From Astrothelium macrocarpum (taxonomy: Eukaryota; Ascomycota; Dothideomycetes; Trypetheliales; Trypetheliaceae): DNA of 64,000 nt. The DNA lies in the NCBI GenBank assembly GCA_021030915.1, contig JAGEMR010000031.1, forward strand, positions 124,001 through 188,000, read 5' to 3'. Each line of letters starts with the position of its first letter. Positions within the stretch are counted from its first letter, which is position 1. The notes below the pieces were generated by a model. The model saw only the letters and a program-made list of their open reading frames with translations. It had not been told where the DNA came from and did no database searches. The position numbers and the translations under genes are program-made. Shown piece by piece: positions 35,050-48,471 of the stretch.

Positions 35050-38000
35050 TTTGACGGTTTATTCGAGTTCTTGCCAAAAGGCACTGGATTTCTTCGGTCC
35101 GATAATTCCGCAATGACAAGGAAAAAAAGTCGGGAGTCCCCAGACTTGTCGCAACAGCGTATCCGCACTGGCGCAAAGATGATTGCACTTGAATTCAAAT
35201 TAGTGCAGGAGGATAATCAAGGAAGACGCCCCGGGGGAAGAGAAGGGTAATGATCAAAGACCGTGGCGAGCTTGAATAAACGATAGTCTTTGTCTTAGCA
35301 GGCGGAACCAGATCCTTGGGTCTTCTGCGGTCTTTGTAGATGCTATTCCAAGGGTCGAGGATGGATCTTTTGGGCAGGCGGAAAAACATGCACCGGGGCG
35401 TTCCAGCACCAGATTGAAATCGAGTGGAACAAGTCTATGCAAATAGGATCAAAAGTCTATCCCAGGTCTCAGCCTATGGAGGTGAGCGTGCGTTCCCAGC
35501 TCCAGGGAAGAGGGAAATGGCATACAGCAGTCGGCTACCGGAAAGGCCAAGAAAGTCTCACAATCCCCGACAATGAATCAGACAAAGAGACAGTGGGCCC
35601 TCAAAATCGAGGTTGCGCAACTGGTGTGCGACGCTGTGTGTCGTACAGAAAGCCTAATTATTTAGACTTGATGGAAGACAACAAGCTGTTGATGAATAAC
35701 CTAGAGGAGGAAGAGGTCCCGAAGATCAGCACGCTCGGGCGTCTGTATCCCGGGTGCTGGGAGTCTGAGGCGTTCACACGAAACCGGTGATGACTGGGTC
35801 CGTCAGAGCTCACCGTGTGTCCCCAAAAGCTTGGATGGAAGAACGTTCGCACCGCCGTCGTCCGACCCGACACAGAAGAGTGCAATCTGCCAGCGTTGTC
35901 TCGAGGGGGAATTTTTTGCGGATGGGAAAGCAGGCAGGCAGGATCTGAAAGGATAAGCTCTTTGTCAGGCCAGGTACCCGGCGCTTTTAGAAGCGGAAGG
36001 CGGACAGGATGGGCTGGACACGGCTCCGAGCTGGAATCCCTTGTGAAAGAAAGCAGTGGTGGCTATCACGTATATGTAGACCCAACTGCTATTGCGAGGA
36101 TATGATTCGCGTGGCTGACTGGGCCGGATAGGGTCAGCGTCCATGCGATAGGCTTCCGTCCGAGCTTGCTCTCTGGGAATCTGGATCGAGCTGGGATGCC
36201 GGGGGGAGCCAAAGTCGTGCCATGCGCCAGGAGAAGCTTGGGAGGAGAGACACGAGGGGGCCAGGACAGAAGCAGCCAAATCAGACGAAGCCTGCGGCAA
36301 AAGCAAAGCGAGCGCCGTCGGCACCCAGGTCTCGGCCCGAGGAGTGACGGGAGGCTCGTGAGGCTACAATGGGCATGGTAAACAAATGAGATTGGGAGGG
36401 GGGGACGTCGACAGACCGCTAGGGATCACGACAAGAATAAACAAGCATGGCCCGCAATGATGAGATGGGCGAGCATCGCGCAGGCAGCGCTCTGGCCAGC
36501 TCCCGCTGAGGATCTGAGAGCACCTGTCTCGTGCAGGAGCAGGGGAGCTGCAGATGGGGATTGGTGAGCATCGCGGGCGGCCAGGACCAGACGCTGCACC
36601 GGGGCCCTGCCTAGCAGCTGGAGGGCTTGACCACTAGCAGGGGCGCCTCGAGGAGGCCGACCAGGGATAGCAGAGGCGTGCGGGACGGCTTGCGCGAGGC
36701 ACGTCGCTTAATCTGCTTGGCTGGAGGGGAGGGCGTGTGGGAGAGAGCAGCGACAGATCTGGCACGATATTGACGACGAGTTTATTGGCCGGCCTTGTTT
36801 AAGACAAGTGCCAATAGTCAGCGCACCGAGCGCGCTCTCTGACGGCCCAGCTGAGCGCGCTCGTGCTGCCATAATCGGAGCAAATATCACCTGGACGGGG
36901 GACAAGTCCGACGGTTAATTGACCAAACCAGCCAATGCTGACGGCACCGTCCGCTTTGGCTGCTCAGGCATGGACACGAGCGGCCAAGCCAGCGACGGCC
37001 GCTTGGGGAATGGTGCGGATGATTTGCCCGGCCGCGTTCTAGACAATCGTCCAGGCCTGGCACCGAGACAGCGCTCCTCAATTTCCATGCCGCCCCGCTC
37101 CATTGGTCGACGACGGGCACGGAACGAGCGCTTGATCGCCTGCCAGGCTCTCGTCGTCCCTCGATCGCGATGCTGGGCGGGGTGAAACCGCGACCGTGAT
37201 CGCAGCGACTGAGCATGACTGTCCGCGCAGCGCTAGGTAGGCCGGCCTTCAACGCGCTCATTTACGCGATGATCGACTGCAAGGTAAATGAGATGGGCTA
37301 AAATCAGCTGGAGCCGCGTCGAGTTGGAAACCAAACCCGCCCCGAGCAAATACGTGGGAGACCACCAAGATTTGACCCATGGACACATCTGAGAGCTAAG
37401 TGCTGCACCACTGCGCGTCCCAACCAGGCAAGTACGCTGCTTTTTTCTGGGGGCCCGCATCACCTTGACACTTCCTCCAATTTCTCGTCTGCCCTCCACT
37501 CTGGTCGCGTCGAGGCCGCCGATTTGAAACGTGGTAAACTCACCGTAGCTTGCGTCCACGGAGGCCCCCTGAATTGCCCATGGCACAGACAATCAAGATG
37601 GCCGACTGTGCTCACATTTCTTCTCTCGTAAGAGCTGGGAGGAGTTGTTGGCGGCGACGACGTCTTTCGTTAGTTCGCACGTAACCATGACCTCCCTCCA
37701 AGGGCCACGTGGTATATCGCGATTCCCTTTTCAGCTCTGCAGATGGCCATGTGCATGCATCGACGCAGCCTTCAGCGCGCCCCCCTGCAGCGCATCGCCG
37801 GTTTGACATTCATGAGCATCACGAGAATTGTCAAAGCAAACGGCGGATGTCATAGTCGCAGCAGAACATCAAATTACCGACTGCTCGGATTGGCGCGGTG
37901 CTCGCGGAGGAACAGGACATGAGCCAGTCGATCTAGGCGCCGGGACCGCATCCCCACCTGCACGAAGATGCACACGCCTTCCCGCTATCTTGGGCAGCTG

Positions 38001-41000
38001 GGAGCTCCGACCAGCTTGATGCTTGTTGCCATGCGGCACGGGGATCTGCCCCCGGAAGCGACCGAGAGGGCGGGTGTAAAGGCTTTCTGCCACCATCCGT
38101 TGTCGCAATCGGCAATGGCGCTGCCTGGTGAATCTGGTGCAACGTGCGAAATGGGGCAGCCATGTCAGAGTATGCCTTGAGCGAGGGACCGAATGCATCA
38201 TTGACTGACCCATCCTGAATCTTGCCAAATCGCTCTCCATCAGCATTCTGAGCTCCGGCCAAAGATATTTCGGGCGATAATTACAGGACTATTGGACCCG
38301 TGTAACATCCCCGTCCCCTGTCCACATCCACCAATCATCGTGTCATCCCAAAAACCAAGCGACACTCCCAACTACCAACTCTGGTGATCCTACCCTGTCG
38401 AAGTTGCCCGCAACCAGGCTCATCAGATTCTATCCCTTGTTCGTATGCTGCTCCTTGGCCATGCAGCGCGCCAAAGCAGGAGCCTCCGAACGCGAAACGC
38501 TGATAAGTGATGACTGATGCATTCTGTAGCAAAAAAGAATCCTCACGCTCGCCTTCTCTTGCCCGCAAAATTCATCCCACGCTTTGGCTTAAGGTACGAA
38601 TCCAGCGGTGCTGGTGGTGGCCCATCCTTGCAAGCCTCGAGCTCCGTTCTAGCGTGAACTAGCGGCATACTTTCTTCCATAAAAAGACGAGAGAAGCAAC
38701 TCCATCCAGAAAAGCAGCCACACTACGTTTGGAGGTCGCCTGGAGCAGCAGTGGTGCTGTGAGGATAGGTCGGGATGAAATCGATTAACATAGTGGCCGC
38801 AAGCCAGGCCCATGACCTTGGATCCCACAGTCATGACTTGCTAGCGCAGGCGCCAATGACGAGCCGTAGTTCTTGCTCATGGAGGCAAAAGATTTTCAGT
38901 CCCCGCAGTTTGGCTGCCACGCGATGGGCATGGGGGGAGGTTCCTCCCAAAGCAGCCATCCTCACGCCAAACACCCTGGGGCTCGAGCGGCAACCCCTGA
39001 AGATGAATTCTGCTTATGACGCTCTAATGGGAAAATACTGCATCTAAAGGAGATTCGGACAACGTCGGCTTGGAAATATGGTCCTTACCCCTGATGATTT
39101 ACCTGAAACGAGAATGAGAAATATATGCAAACATGTGAAAATCCGGTCTAGGAAACGTAGGCGACGGGAAATCGGATGCCCTTCCATTGCATTTGCTCCC
39201 TGTATGCAGTTTGAAATGTTCTTGACCTTTGTGCTGAGAACCTGGGCGGTAGATGGATCCACACAGGGCAACGCCATCCGCGCCACAATCCGCCCTATCT
39301 ATCTTTTTAGTCATTACCAATATGGCGTGCAAATCAAAAATAGGGCGACGCCGACTTCGTGATTTCTAGCTTCCGCTCTAGGCGAGGATCAGGCGTGTAG
39401 GTATTATTTACGCTTTACGGGTTAAAATTCCTGAATTAATGTTATCCAGGTTTGACAAATGTCCAAGTGCAGGATGATTTCGTTGGTTGTTATAGCGCAA
39501 AGATTTTCGACGCTACGATAATAACAGGCTACTATCGCGGATTTGTAAAAGAGAGCTAGACATTGGAGGGAAGGGAAGGGAATGACAAGAAAAAGATCAG
39601 CCATCAATTGCTCACGAATTCTTACGCAATACCTACGAACCAAAAATGGAACAACTAAAACTTTTTCAATAACCTCTAGGTTTTGCGCGGAACCTAAGTC
39701 AGTCTACGTAAATTGCTTCTTCAAAGTAGTTTGACGCGACAAAGAAAACCCATATTCGATAATTCTGGCTGTAATTGACCTCGCAATAATGTTGCGCTCG
39801 AAATTTCCGGAAATAGAGTGAATCCAGTGCTCTATACTTTGAGCCACGTTTGGCCCTTTTCGTCCATCTCGGAGGTAAATCTTGCTCTCAAACTCTATCG
39901 GAGTTAACAAATCCGAAGAGACGAACCCATACATCAAATATATTCCCAGGCAAACTGAGACTATGTGGTATAGGTTGATACTCATATTGCACCACATGAC
40001 TCCAGCGAGATTCTGCTGATTACTGATTGGTCCAGTATAGGGTTTATCACGCATGCTGGTCGATGCCTCGCTCACCGCAAGCCAAGAAGTCGGACATTAC
40101 CGCTGTCTGGGCTTCCTTGGGGAGGTGCGGAGCGAGACTGTAAAGGACAAAACCAGCCGAAGGGCCAGCGATCTGCAGGCATTGAAGGTCTAGACACCAA
40201 GATCGACATCCGTGGTCCAGACCTCAAAATGTAGACGCAACGGTTGTGACGAGCCTCACTCTATATCTTGATGCCTGCTATAGAATTCTGTCATTGCAAA
40301 TCCTTTTGCGAGGGAGAGTAGTTATCTGGGTTGTCTTTATTGTGCGATGGGGTTCCGACGACCTCGCGCTCTAGGCTTCGCTTATTTCACTCCGGCTGAC
40401 AGGGCATGAAATTATCGGAATAGTTTTTTCAAATTTTACCGTTTCGATGACAATGACATGCCCATCCGTTTCTTGGAAATTGACGAGAACAGGATCAACA
40501 ACAGAGTATGACCTTGTCTAGATCAAACACCAACTTACAGCTTCCGCACTGAATTGCAACTTGAGTTCACTTTGGGAAGGTTTTCACCCGATCTAAACAG
40601 AGACTGGCCCGGTCTCGTCGTTTAGTCGACTATTATTGCGATTAGGACACCTGCTTTTGATCATCGCCTTCAGTTTCAACGAAGAAGTCTACGCTTCTCT
40701 CATGCAATCTGAAGACGCTCAAATGTCATTGCTATCTGTGCCGGTGAATCACACGCAAAACTTACTTTCATAGCGAAAACTCGGGAATCATGGAACCAGA
40801 TCCCGATCAAGCGTCAGAGCTCTTCGATGCAGCTATCGAGGGCGCTGCTCTTATCTACGCAAAGACGGCTGATATCAGTCTAGCCAAGAATACTGATAGA
40901 ATGGCCAGCAAGAAACGATCACCAAGAAGCCTCGCAATGTCTTTCATCATGTTTTGTGGCGTTAACGATGGTCTTTCGAGCAGGACATTCACCTGTAGAA

Positions 41001-41170
41001 CCTGAATTGGGTCACATGCAGTCACAATTTTGAATTTCACAGGTCCTGGACATTTACACCTTTCATTTGCTGCTGCTCAAAATCTAGACTAATAGTTTGC
41101 GGACTTCTTCTCTTTGGCCTTATCAAGCAATAAATGGTTTTCTAAATCTTGCAGTCAACTAATTGCCAAA
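35050..41170. other. 6-kb gene desert upstream of the FlbC-like gene
   Basis: This stretch separates the FlbC-like gene from the CCCH gene, which point away from each other. The left part probably holds a long promoter and 5' leader of the developmental regulator. It is GC-rich to about 38.7 kb and more AT-rich to the right. Candidate frames (37828-38019, 39704-40075 minus, 40790-41005) lack family motifs or splice-supported extensions. The minus frame 40075-39704 (123 codons, one hydrophobic segment) and the ATG-started plus frame at 40790 (71 codons) are the least poor but are not called. A tRNA-like segment near 37340-37430 does not fold acceptably. Confidence 0.4.
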
Positions 41171-42271
41171 ATGGCCGACAGTGAAGCTCAGGCTCTCTCC
41201 ACACATTGTGGTTCTTCAAAAAGCGAAAGTGAATTGAAAGAAATGAATCTTACTACTGCGCTCGACATACTTGACCAGCGCCAAGGTCAGGGTCTCAATG
41301 AAGCCGAAGTTTACGCTCTTCGTGTGATTGAGCATGCCCTGCCTCGTGTTTCTGGGCAGAATTACCGTCTAATCGATCATCCCGTTCTTGAGCAGCTTAC
41401 GCACGAGACCGCACTTGGTTCATCCTCAAAGAGCCCTCGCCAATCCAGTCCGAGAACTCTTCATACATTACCAATACCTACAATATCCGAAACTGACAAA
41501 AACATTCTGAAAATTTTGGAACGACCAAACGATGAAAGCACAGTCGGTTTCTTTGAAGACACTAAGGAAGATTTGATCCAAATGGAGGATCCAGCAATCG
41601 CAACAGCTCGCTCGTCATTGCTCTCCGGGCAAAAGGGATCTTCAGAAGAAGAAGAAGACACCTCCCAATTCCCAACAGAAAGAACCAAAGGATGTCTCAG
41701 CACTGATACTGGAAATGAAAATATCAGGGAAAAAGAAAGGCACGCAGCATGCCAAGACTGCGTGGCAGTACAGAAGAAAGGTACGCTCACTCGTGGTTGG
41801 TAGAGACTTCAACTAATTCGATCGATAGGAACAGAAACTTCCACAGCCTATCCAAAAGATTCGCCGATTAGAGAGCCCATCAATAGTCCGGTAGAAGAAC
41901 CACTCAGCTGCAACAACAACAGCGCTGTAGCGGCACAGGTTAGTGACAAAACATTTTCAACATGCGGGACTACGAAATATTATGGGACAGACAGGCGGAC
42001 TGGCAGGCTTTCTAAGCACTTTCCCTTCTCTCTTACTGGGACAGTGGAACTTTGTCGATATTTTCCCAATTGCAGGTACGGAAACGGCTGTAGATATGCT
42101 CATGATGTTCGGCGTCTTACTTCAATGCCGATACGTCAAAGTGTTGGGGCGAAGGCTATCGATCAGCATGTCATGACCCTTGGATTACAGCGTGACATGC
42201 CCAGTTGTCCTGATCCGCTGGACTTCCAGCTTGCTGATGAATTAGTGCAACCTATCGTGGAGAGAAAGTAG
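41171..42271 (+). CDS. CCCH zinc-finger protein, otherwise unknown
   Basis: Two exons (41171-41780 and 41829-42271, 48-nt intron) give 350 residues. The start is the first ATG in a frame that also continues a short way upstream from a TTG. The N-terminal part has a short helical block (ALDILDQRQGQGLNEAEVYALRVIEHAL), then an acidic, Ser-rich disordered region. Near the C-terminus is a single CCCH finger, C-x5-C-x5-C-x3-H (ELCRYFPNCRYGNGCRYAHD), of the type that binds RNA in Nab2, ZC3H and Cps3-like proteins. It is followed by about 60 residues ending LADELVQPIVERK. The protein is small, isolated between two deserts and may be lineage-specific. An alternative with the finger exon spliced differently (GTTAGT at 41940) would break the frame, so it was not used. 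Confidence 0.6.
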
Positions 42272-45200
42272 ATGGCCAGCAGGGATTGCGGAGCGGAACG
42301 GGATTTGCAATACTTTGTAGGAGATCAGAATTCAAAGGTTTCCAAAATCCATTCTTCCTTTTTCCAGCTATGAAGTGACAGGCGGTGAGGCAAGTGCAAA
42401 TAGTCGAGAAATTCAAGTAAGCTGCTAAGGGCTTTGCTTGGTACATGTACGCAAACAAGACAAGGTTCAAGTTCAAGTTCAAGTTAATAGCGAATTCGAG
42501 GTTCTTAGGGAGAGTTGTTGAACAAATTTCAGAGCAAGCAGTATCTTAGTACTCGGGATAAACATAATCTGAATTCAGGGCACTGCAGGCCTTCTTTGAC
42601 TATGAAGATATGATTGTCCTCCAATCATCCATTTGGATCATAAGTATCCCTGTTGACATTATCCAATTTGCTATGATTGGAGCCAGTCTGGCGGTTCTAG
42701 TCATTGCGATCATAAAAGCCTTGCTTTGAAGCCCAGCGGTGTAAAGATGAGGAGGCAAAGGTCCCAAGCCTCAGGCGATTTCTGCTCTTATTTCTCATGA
42801 TTCCTTGGCGCAACCCACCGTTTGTCAAGTACCTGTGCAGTGCCAAGAATGCACAGTAGTCACGCGAACCGCGATTTGTAATCGAATCTCATCGAACAAG
42901 AAAGTCAACAATGTCAGATGGCTGGTCTGAAGATACATTTCCGCACTAGTAGTCTGGCCAGACTAGACGTGACTATGTTTCTTGAAGAGTATGGTTTCCT
43001 CATCCCCATCAGTGACTAGGAAAAAACCCAATACTAATGTAAATGGTTCTCGAATGAATACTGAGTTTTCCTAGTCTTGCGACAAGGAAAGATTGTACGC
43101 GGGTGGAATGCAGACAGGATCTGTCCAGTGAAGCTTGCCATCTAATTATTGGGTGGGGCAGGAAGGTCTACGGATGCTGCATAAAGACTAGACTGAAGAG
43201 CCCTAGGGGCACCGGTAGGTGTGAGAAGCCATGAGGCATGAGCTGGGGATGGCGAGTAGCTTGTGGCGATCAAACTTCGTGTCCAGCCGCATCATTTCCC
43301 GTTCAGCCAGAGCGGCAACATAGCCTCATACAGTAGTTCCGCCGCCAATCCCATCGTTTGTCCCGCATCCAGCTGAATTCGTATCCTTGGACGTGGAGCT
43401 CGAGTTTGCTGCCTATATCCATCTCTATAACGCCTTGCATGATGCTGACTAGGCGTGTGACCATAACACTACACCGCTTTGCTGCAATGCTTTAGCCTCA
43501 ACAACCTCCATCTCGAATAAGCTCGGAAAGCGAGCGCTTCATCTATCGATTCGATAGCCGCCCATTCTAGCTTCTTCAAATTGTGGCAAACTCAAACAGA
43601 GTATTGTAGTTTGTTCGAAGAACGTGGACGCTGATGTCATGGACCATGGACATGGGGTCTGCCACAGGAGATTCAGGATAGAGCTATCACTGCTCGACTG
43701 TACCACTGAATCCTCAGATTATGTACTATAGCCTCCTGAGGACGCCAGAGGTCATTACAGGTTTGAGGCCTCCTGAGACCAACATGGAGTTAATTCTTGT
43801 ACAGGAGCTCAATCATCTGGCTTGCAAGGTATGAATGAACTATCCAGCCATCCACATCCCCTGTGGAAATTCGGGTTCAATAGGCCTCATTGTAGATCAT
43901 ATAAGTTGGAACGATTTACGACTTCGACAAAAGAGGCTAACCTTTGTGCACATACGCACATGTTGGAACTCCTGGGATCCTCAGAGAATGACCTGTGGTA
44001 AGTTGACTCTCTTTCTGAATTGTGATCAGATGATCCAGCGATTTCTAGATTCTTTTTCTCTTTCGGGGAACAAAACTATCGCCAAGGCTTTCTCGATGGC
44101 GGGTTTTGACGTAAATTTAATTTGAACGGCCAGAGTTTAATACAGGAGCCTTCCACCAACAGTCGAATGCACCACAGCTTTCAGGTGGCTTACAGTTGTC
44201 AATATGCGTAGCAATTTTCTATTAGTCCTCATTGACTGTGGTCTGTCGGGAGGGCCGCGGTGAGTAACTCATTTGATATCAAAATTGGCCATGCAGCACG
44301 GACAGTCATAAAAGCAGGCGCTTTGATGAGAAACTATATTAGGAAACCTCTACTAGTTGACTAGCATCTATCTCTGAAGAACTTTGAATCTATCGGTTCT
44401 GCACTTGCACACCATGAATTATTTTTTCGTCAGCAGACTGGAGAAAATTGCCGTTGGCATATAAACTATCGAAGAAAAAAGCGGCAGGAGACCAAAGGTA
44501 TTCTATCAAAGCCTTTTAATAACTATCCAGATGCTCTGGATGGCAGCATGAGAGTTGAGGATGAAGATTCTAAGATGCCTCCAGCCCGAAGCAGAACGAG
44601 CAACGCACTCTCAAATGTTTTCTCTGTCAACCACAATTCGAATGATATCGTGGCTGTCAGGATCAGAGATGATGACATCCAGTCATAGTGCGTGAAATAC
44701 TATAATTGGTTGTTCTACAGTAAAAAGATGCTAGAGTCGGTGTTAAGGAGGTCTTTTAGCCTTAGATATCTAAAACGCATCCAACATCTTGCAGTGAACT
44801 CAGAAAGTTGCGCGTGCGATTGAGAGGAGAGAAACTTTTTTAGTGGACCTGCAAGCCTACTGGTGAACTCCAGTCGCTTTTGTGCACTGTCTCGCTCGGC
44901 TGAAGACCTGCTTTGCTCCACAATATCAAATCTTTAGCGACCGTATAAACGTCATCGTCGATGATTCGTATGTCCATAGAAGCCGATTCAAGGCGCTGTT
45001 AGGTGTTTTTAGCTCTAGAAAGGCCTAGGTAAAAGATGTGTGCTTTATATCACAGGTCTGATGGTTCTCAGTTGAACGAAACAATAGCTTTCTGGAATGC
45101 AGCGGCAACATGACCGACTGTTATTAAAACATGTGTTTCGGCCGAAAAAATGGACAAAATGATTGGGGAACATGCATTGGACCGCCGCAAGCACCAAAAG

Positions 45201-46916
45201 ACAAACTGTGTCCGTGCGAATGTCCCACGGATCACTCTACAATTTCTGTCAGATATGTTTACTCCAGCAGATCTCCTGATCCTGCAGATCTTACGCAAAT
45301 GCCTGAGTAGCACATGCTCTGATGAGCAACGGCGCCCTCCAGCTAACGATTTTAGGCTTGGGCTGCTCTAGCATGTAATCGCTTTCTCTAGATGTTTTTG
45401 CTCCTCCCTACTATCACTCGTGTCATCTGTGTTATAGTCTACCGCCGCATGTCTAGCAGGCAAAAGCTGGGGGATTGAGCGGAAAAGCCGACTGGGGGCT
45501 TAATAGCGGTCAGCAGGCTCAGCTTCAGCTCAAGTTGATCTGCTGCTTTGCTGTGCCATGTACTATGCGCCAATTACATCATTGCCTCACTGTTCTTAAC
45601 TCAGATATTTGATCCTATTGGTCTGAATGTAGCGTAGATACATCGCAGCTGCTGGTCGTTGGACGGCTGTTGGGATCGGACCGTGGGAATGAAGAAAACA
45701 CCAAGGTTGTAGCTGCAAAGGCTATGCATGCGTCAACTTTTGGGAATTTACCTCACTCTCAGCAACGCTACTTCCCGTCTGCCAGCGCAGATACATAAGG
45801 CTTGCACTCGACTTGGTGCATTAGCCAAGTACATCAATAGGAAACTTGAGCACGGGTATTGGAGGACAGCACTCCCGAACAGACTGCAAGACAGGGAAGA
45901 GTTTTGGCGTCGATGCCTTGCGCTTACAAAACTACCCTGTACCTTTCTAGTCAATCATGTGTTGGACCTGGGACCTTTAGTCATTAATTTTTTTGCCGAT
46001 TCGCTCGTTTATATTGGCGCACATTCTTGGAGCTCATCTATTTTCTCGTATTAGGTGTCGAGAGTTTCATTGAATACTCATAGATGAATATTAGCCGCAA
46101 ACATACGCCCTATTACGCGTCATGTCTGTGCAGACACACTGCCAGCGTGGCGAATGGGCGGCTGTCTTGACATTTCATGGATGGATCAAGCAGAACCTCG
46201 TGACCGATGTTCGAGTCGATACCATTGGACTATAGGCAGAGCATGTAACGTTCGAACAATTGGACAAGCTGAAAAATCCGCCTCGACTGTCCACGCTTAG
46301 TCAGAGATCAAGTGCTCCCAGATGTTGATTGTTTCGATTGTGACTGATCAAAGGATTAATCCCTGGCTCGAAAATATTGATTATAAGGAATATTGATCAG
46401 ACCAGACGCTGAAGAACTCGGAGCTACTATGGCTAACCTCAATCTCGACTCCTCAACAAGAGATGGATTTCCTGTGGGCTTGTTGGCCTTGCCGTCGGTC
46501 TGCATCTTCGCAAGCCTGGATAAGTCGAAAGTTTTGTAGCCGCAACTAACACTCGGGACGAAAGAATTTCAATTGAATCGCTGCTGTATTGATTTTCGGA
46601 AGAAGAGTGGCTGGATGTCTTCCAGGAATCTTGGAAGGAGCAACAAGTACCCTCAATCGTCTGGACAAACGTATACGTGGTTTAGAAGGACGCAATTCTC
46701 TTTTTTCCTGTTTGTAGATTGACATTTTGGAGGTTATGACATTGGCGAATGTTTGATATTGGCACTCTATTGTTAGTTCTGATCATGTAGCTTCTTCTAG
46801 GATGACCTTTGCTGGAGTGCCGGATGGGCTTGTCGACGTTTCGCATAAAGTAGCACCCAAGCGTGGAGGTATTGACGCCTCTAAAATTTCTGGGTGAGTT
46901 TCCCCGTTCAATATAC
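42272..46916. other. 4.6-kb gene-poor region
   Basis: No supported gene was seen. It is relatively AT-rich with many scattered stops on both strands. Short frames at 43835-44125, 45068-45313 (minus), 45728-46054 and 46682-46969 (minus) have no motif or conserved look. It contains a 14-bp perfect palindrome and an 11-bp inverted repeat near 42.95-43.08 kb. The texture fits an old degraded intergenic or mobile-element region, but no transposase, reverse transcriptase or terminal repeat could be identified. Confidence 0.4.
43014..43076. repeat. 11-bp inverted repeat with 41-bp spacer
   Basis: gactaggaaaa at 43014-43024 is matched by its exact reverse complement at 43066-43076. The arms could form a hairpin or mark the ends of a very small element. 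A 14-bp perfect palindrome (agtctggccagact) lies 50 bases upstream at 42951-42964. Confidence 0.5.
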
Positions 46917-48471
46917 TCAAGCATAATCACTATGCCGTCGCTTCGGTCGTGCAACCGAGTAGGTTCCATCAGCTCGACTTATCCTCGGTGGATCACCAGT
47001 TCCGTGAAGGCTTGAAGAATCCCCTACGCCAGCTTCCATTTTGCTTTTCTCCTGTAACCCTATGCTTTCGTCTTTCGCTTTCTCACTTAATGCTCTTCTT
47101 TCATTCCATCCGTCTAAACCCGGCGCGAAAAATAAACGCCCCTTCCAGACGCCCTTCCACAGCGTCATTAACGCACAACCTAGCCACACGAGAACAGTCG
47201 CGACTGTACAGATCGCTGCATATATACGGAACCCTGCATTATTAAGGTCCTGCGCGAGACGGCAAAGCGCATTGCTATAGACAGCGAAAGGGAAGATAAA
47301 AGACCAGAAGCCTACATTGAATCGTCTTGGCACGCGGATAATTACGCTGCATATCGCCTCAACGAGCCAGAAAGTGGAAAGGGAAACCAAGAACAGCGCA
47401 ACGATCACGCCGAGCCAATTGATCGATTCTGCGACCGCGGCGATCATGTCGACCGTAGCTTGCTTATGCGGTCCTCGGGAGAGGAGAAAAGCACTCCTCT
47501 GGACATATGTTCCCAGTCCAACAGCTAGATTTTGGACGCTATAAGCGCCTTCTCCAGGGGGTCCCATAGGAATGAAACAGCTGATAATTAGGTCACGCGC
47601 AGGAAGTGATGATGCCAACAGTCGCCAGAAGTAGATACATATGAGAATGCAGCAAAGAGTCTCGCCGAGAGACCACGAGAGGAAGGAAATGGTAAGAATT
47701 ATTTGCTGGTTCGTAGCGTCTAGGTAGCTAACCATGGTGGCGCCGACGGCAGACGTGACAATGAATGGGATGAAAGAAAGAAGCCAGCTATTGGATATGA
47801 TTGAGATTTGGTCAAGACATGTGAAGCATAGCGAAACTTACATTCCGGACACCTCGGATACGTCGTGAGGATGTTGGTAGCAGCAAGAGACGAGTATTGC
47901 AGCACATCCAACGACGACGGTGAGGGCCATAGCAACCCAAAACAATCCATAAGCAGTCCATATGGCAGCCGGACGGTCGCTGTAGAAGAAAATAACGCCA
48001 GAGATGATGTTATCGAAACTCACAATGAATGATCCTAGGTAGGACACTTGAGAGAAATCCAGGAACACTTCCTTGAACGAGTTCGGAAGCATGATCGACT
48101 TCGTAGCTCCCAGAGCGGTGAAGAATATGAAGAGGATAATACATAGAATCTTCATGGGTTAGCCTTACGAAGCTGCCTCGAGAAATATTAGTGCTCCTAC
48201 CCAAAAGCAATATCCTAGGACATTTAGCCATGGCGAAGGATACGGAAAATTACACAATATCTGAGTAATGGCACCTGAGTATGGCGGTCAGCATCAGGTT
48301 CAAGAGCTTGCCTAAAGACGATAGAAATTCACCTGTGCCCATGGACACGACGAACCATGACGCATTAAACGTTCGAATGCGCTCCCTCCAATGCTCCGCT
48401 GAAAGCCAGGATGATGAACCAATCCTTTGCTCATCAGTGGCTTCCTGCTGTGCTTGGTCCCCGCTGAGCAT
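46917..48471 (-). CDS. SLAC1/TDT-family anion transporter (sulfite/malate type)
   Basis: Four exons (48471-48333, 48274-48201, 48149-47842, 47787-46917) join in frame to 463 residues. A cytosolic N-terminus leads into RIRTFNASWFVVSMGTGAI, the usual first helix of fungal Ssu1/Mae1-like transporters, and about ten hydrophobic segments follow (for example ILCIILFIFFTALGAT, FIVSFDNIISGVIFF, AMALTVVVGCAAILVSC). Later blocks such as WLLSFIPFIVTSAVGATMVSYL, FIPMGPPGEGAYSVQNL and RRFNVGFWSFIFPFAVYSNALCRL fit the family. The C-terminal ~75 residues are soluble and charged. Members export sulfite (Ssu1) or carry malate (Mae1) across the plasma membrane; which one cannot be judged. Intron 2 (51 nt) was chosen because it has a CTAAC branch site and avoids a stop. 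Confidence 0.85.

Noticed and set aside
37340..37430. tRNA-like segment on the minus strand, with an A-box-like AGTGGTGCAGC and a B-box-like GGGTCAAATC
   Set aside because: The acceptor ends pair only partly and neither the anticodon arm nor the T arm forms a proper 5-bp stem with a 7-base loop. A covariance-model tRNA scan would decide.
39704..40075. A 123-codon minus frame with one possible membrane segment
   Set aside because: No recognised family and no splice-consistent extension; proteomic or RNA evidence would be required.
40790..41005. A 71-codon ATG-started frame just upstream of the CCCH gene
   Set aside because: It ends in a stop before the CCCH start and I could not find a donor that joins it in frame to the next gene.
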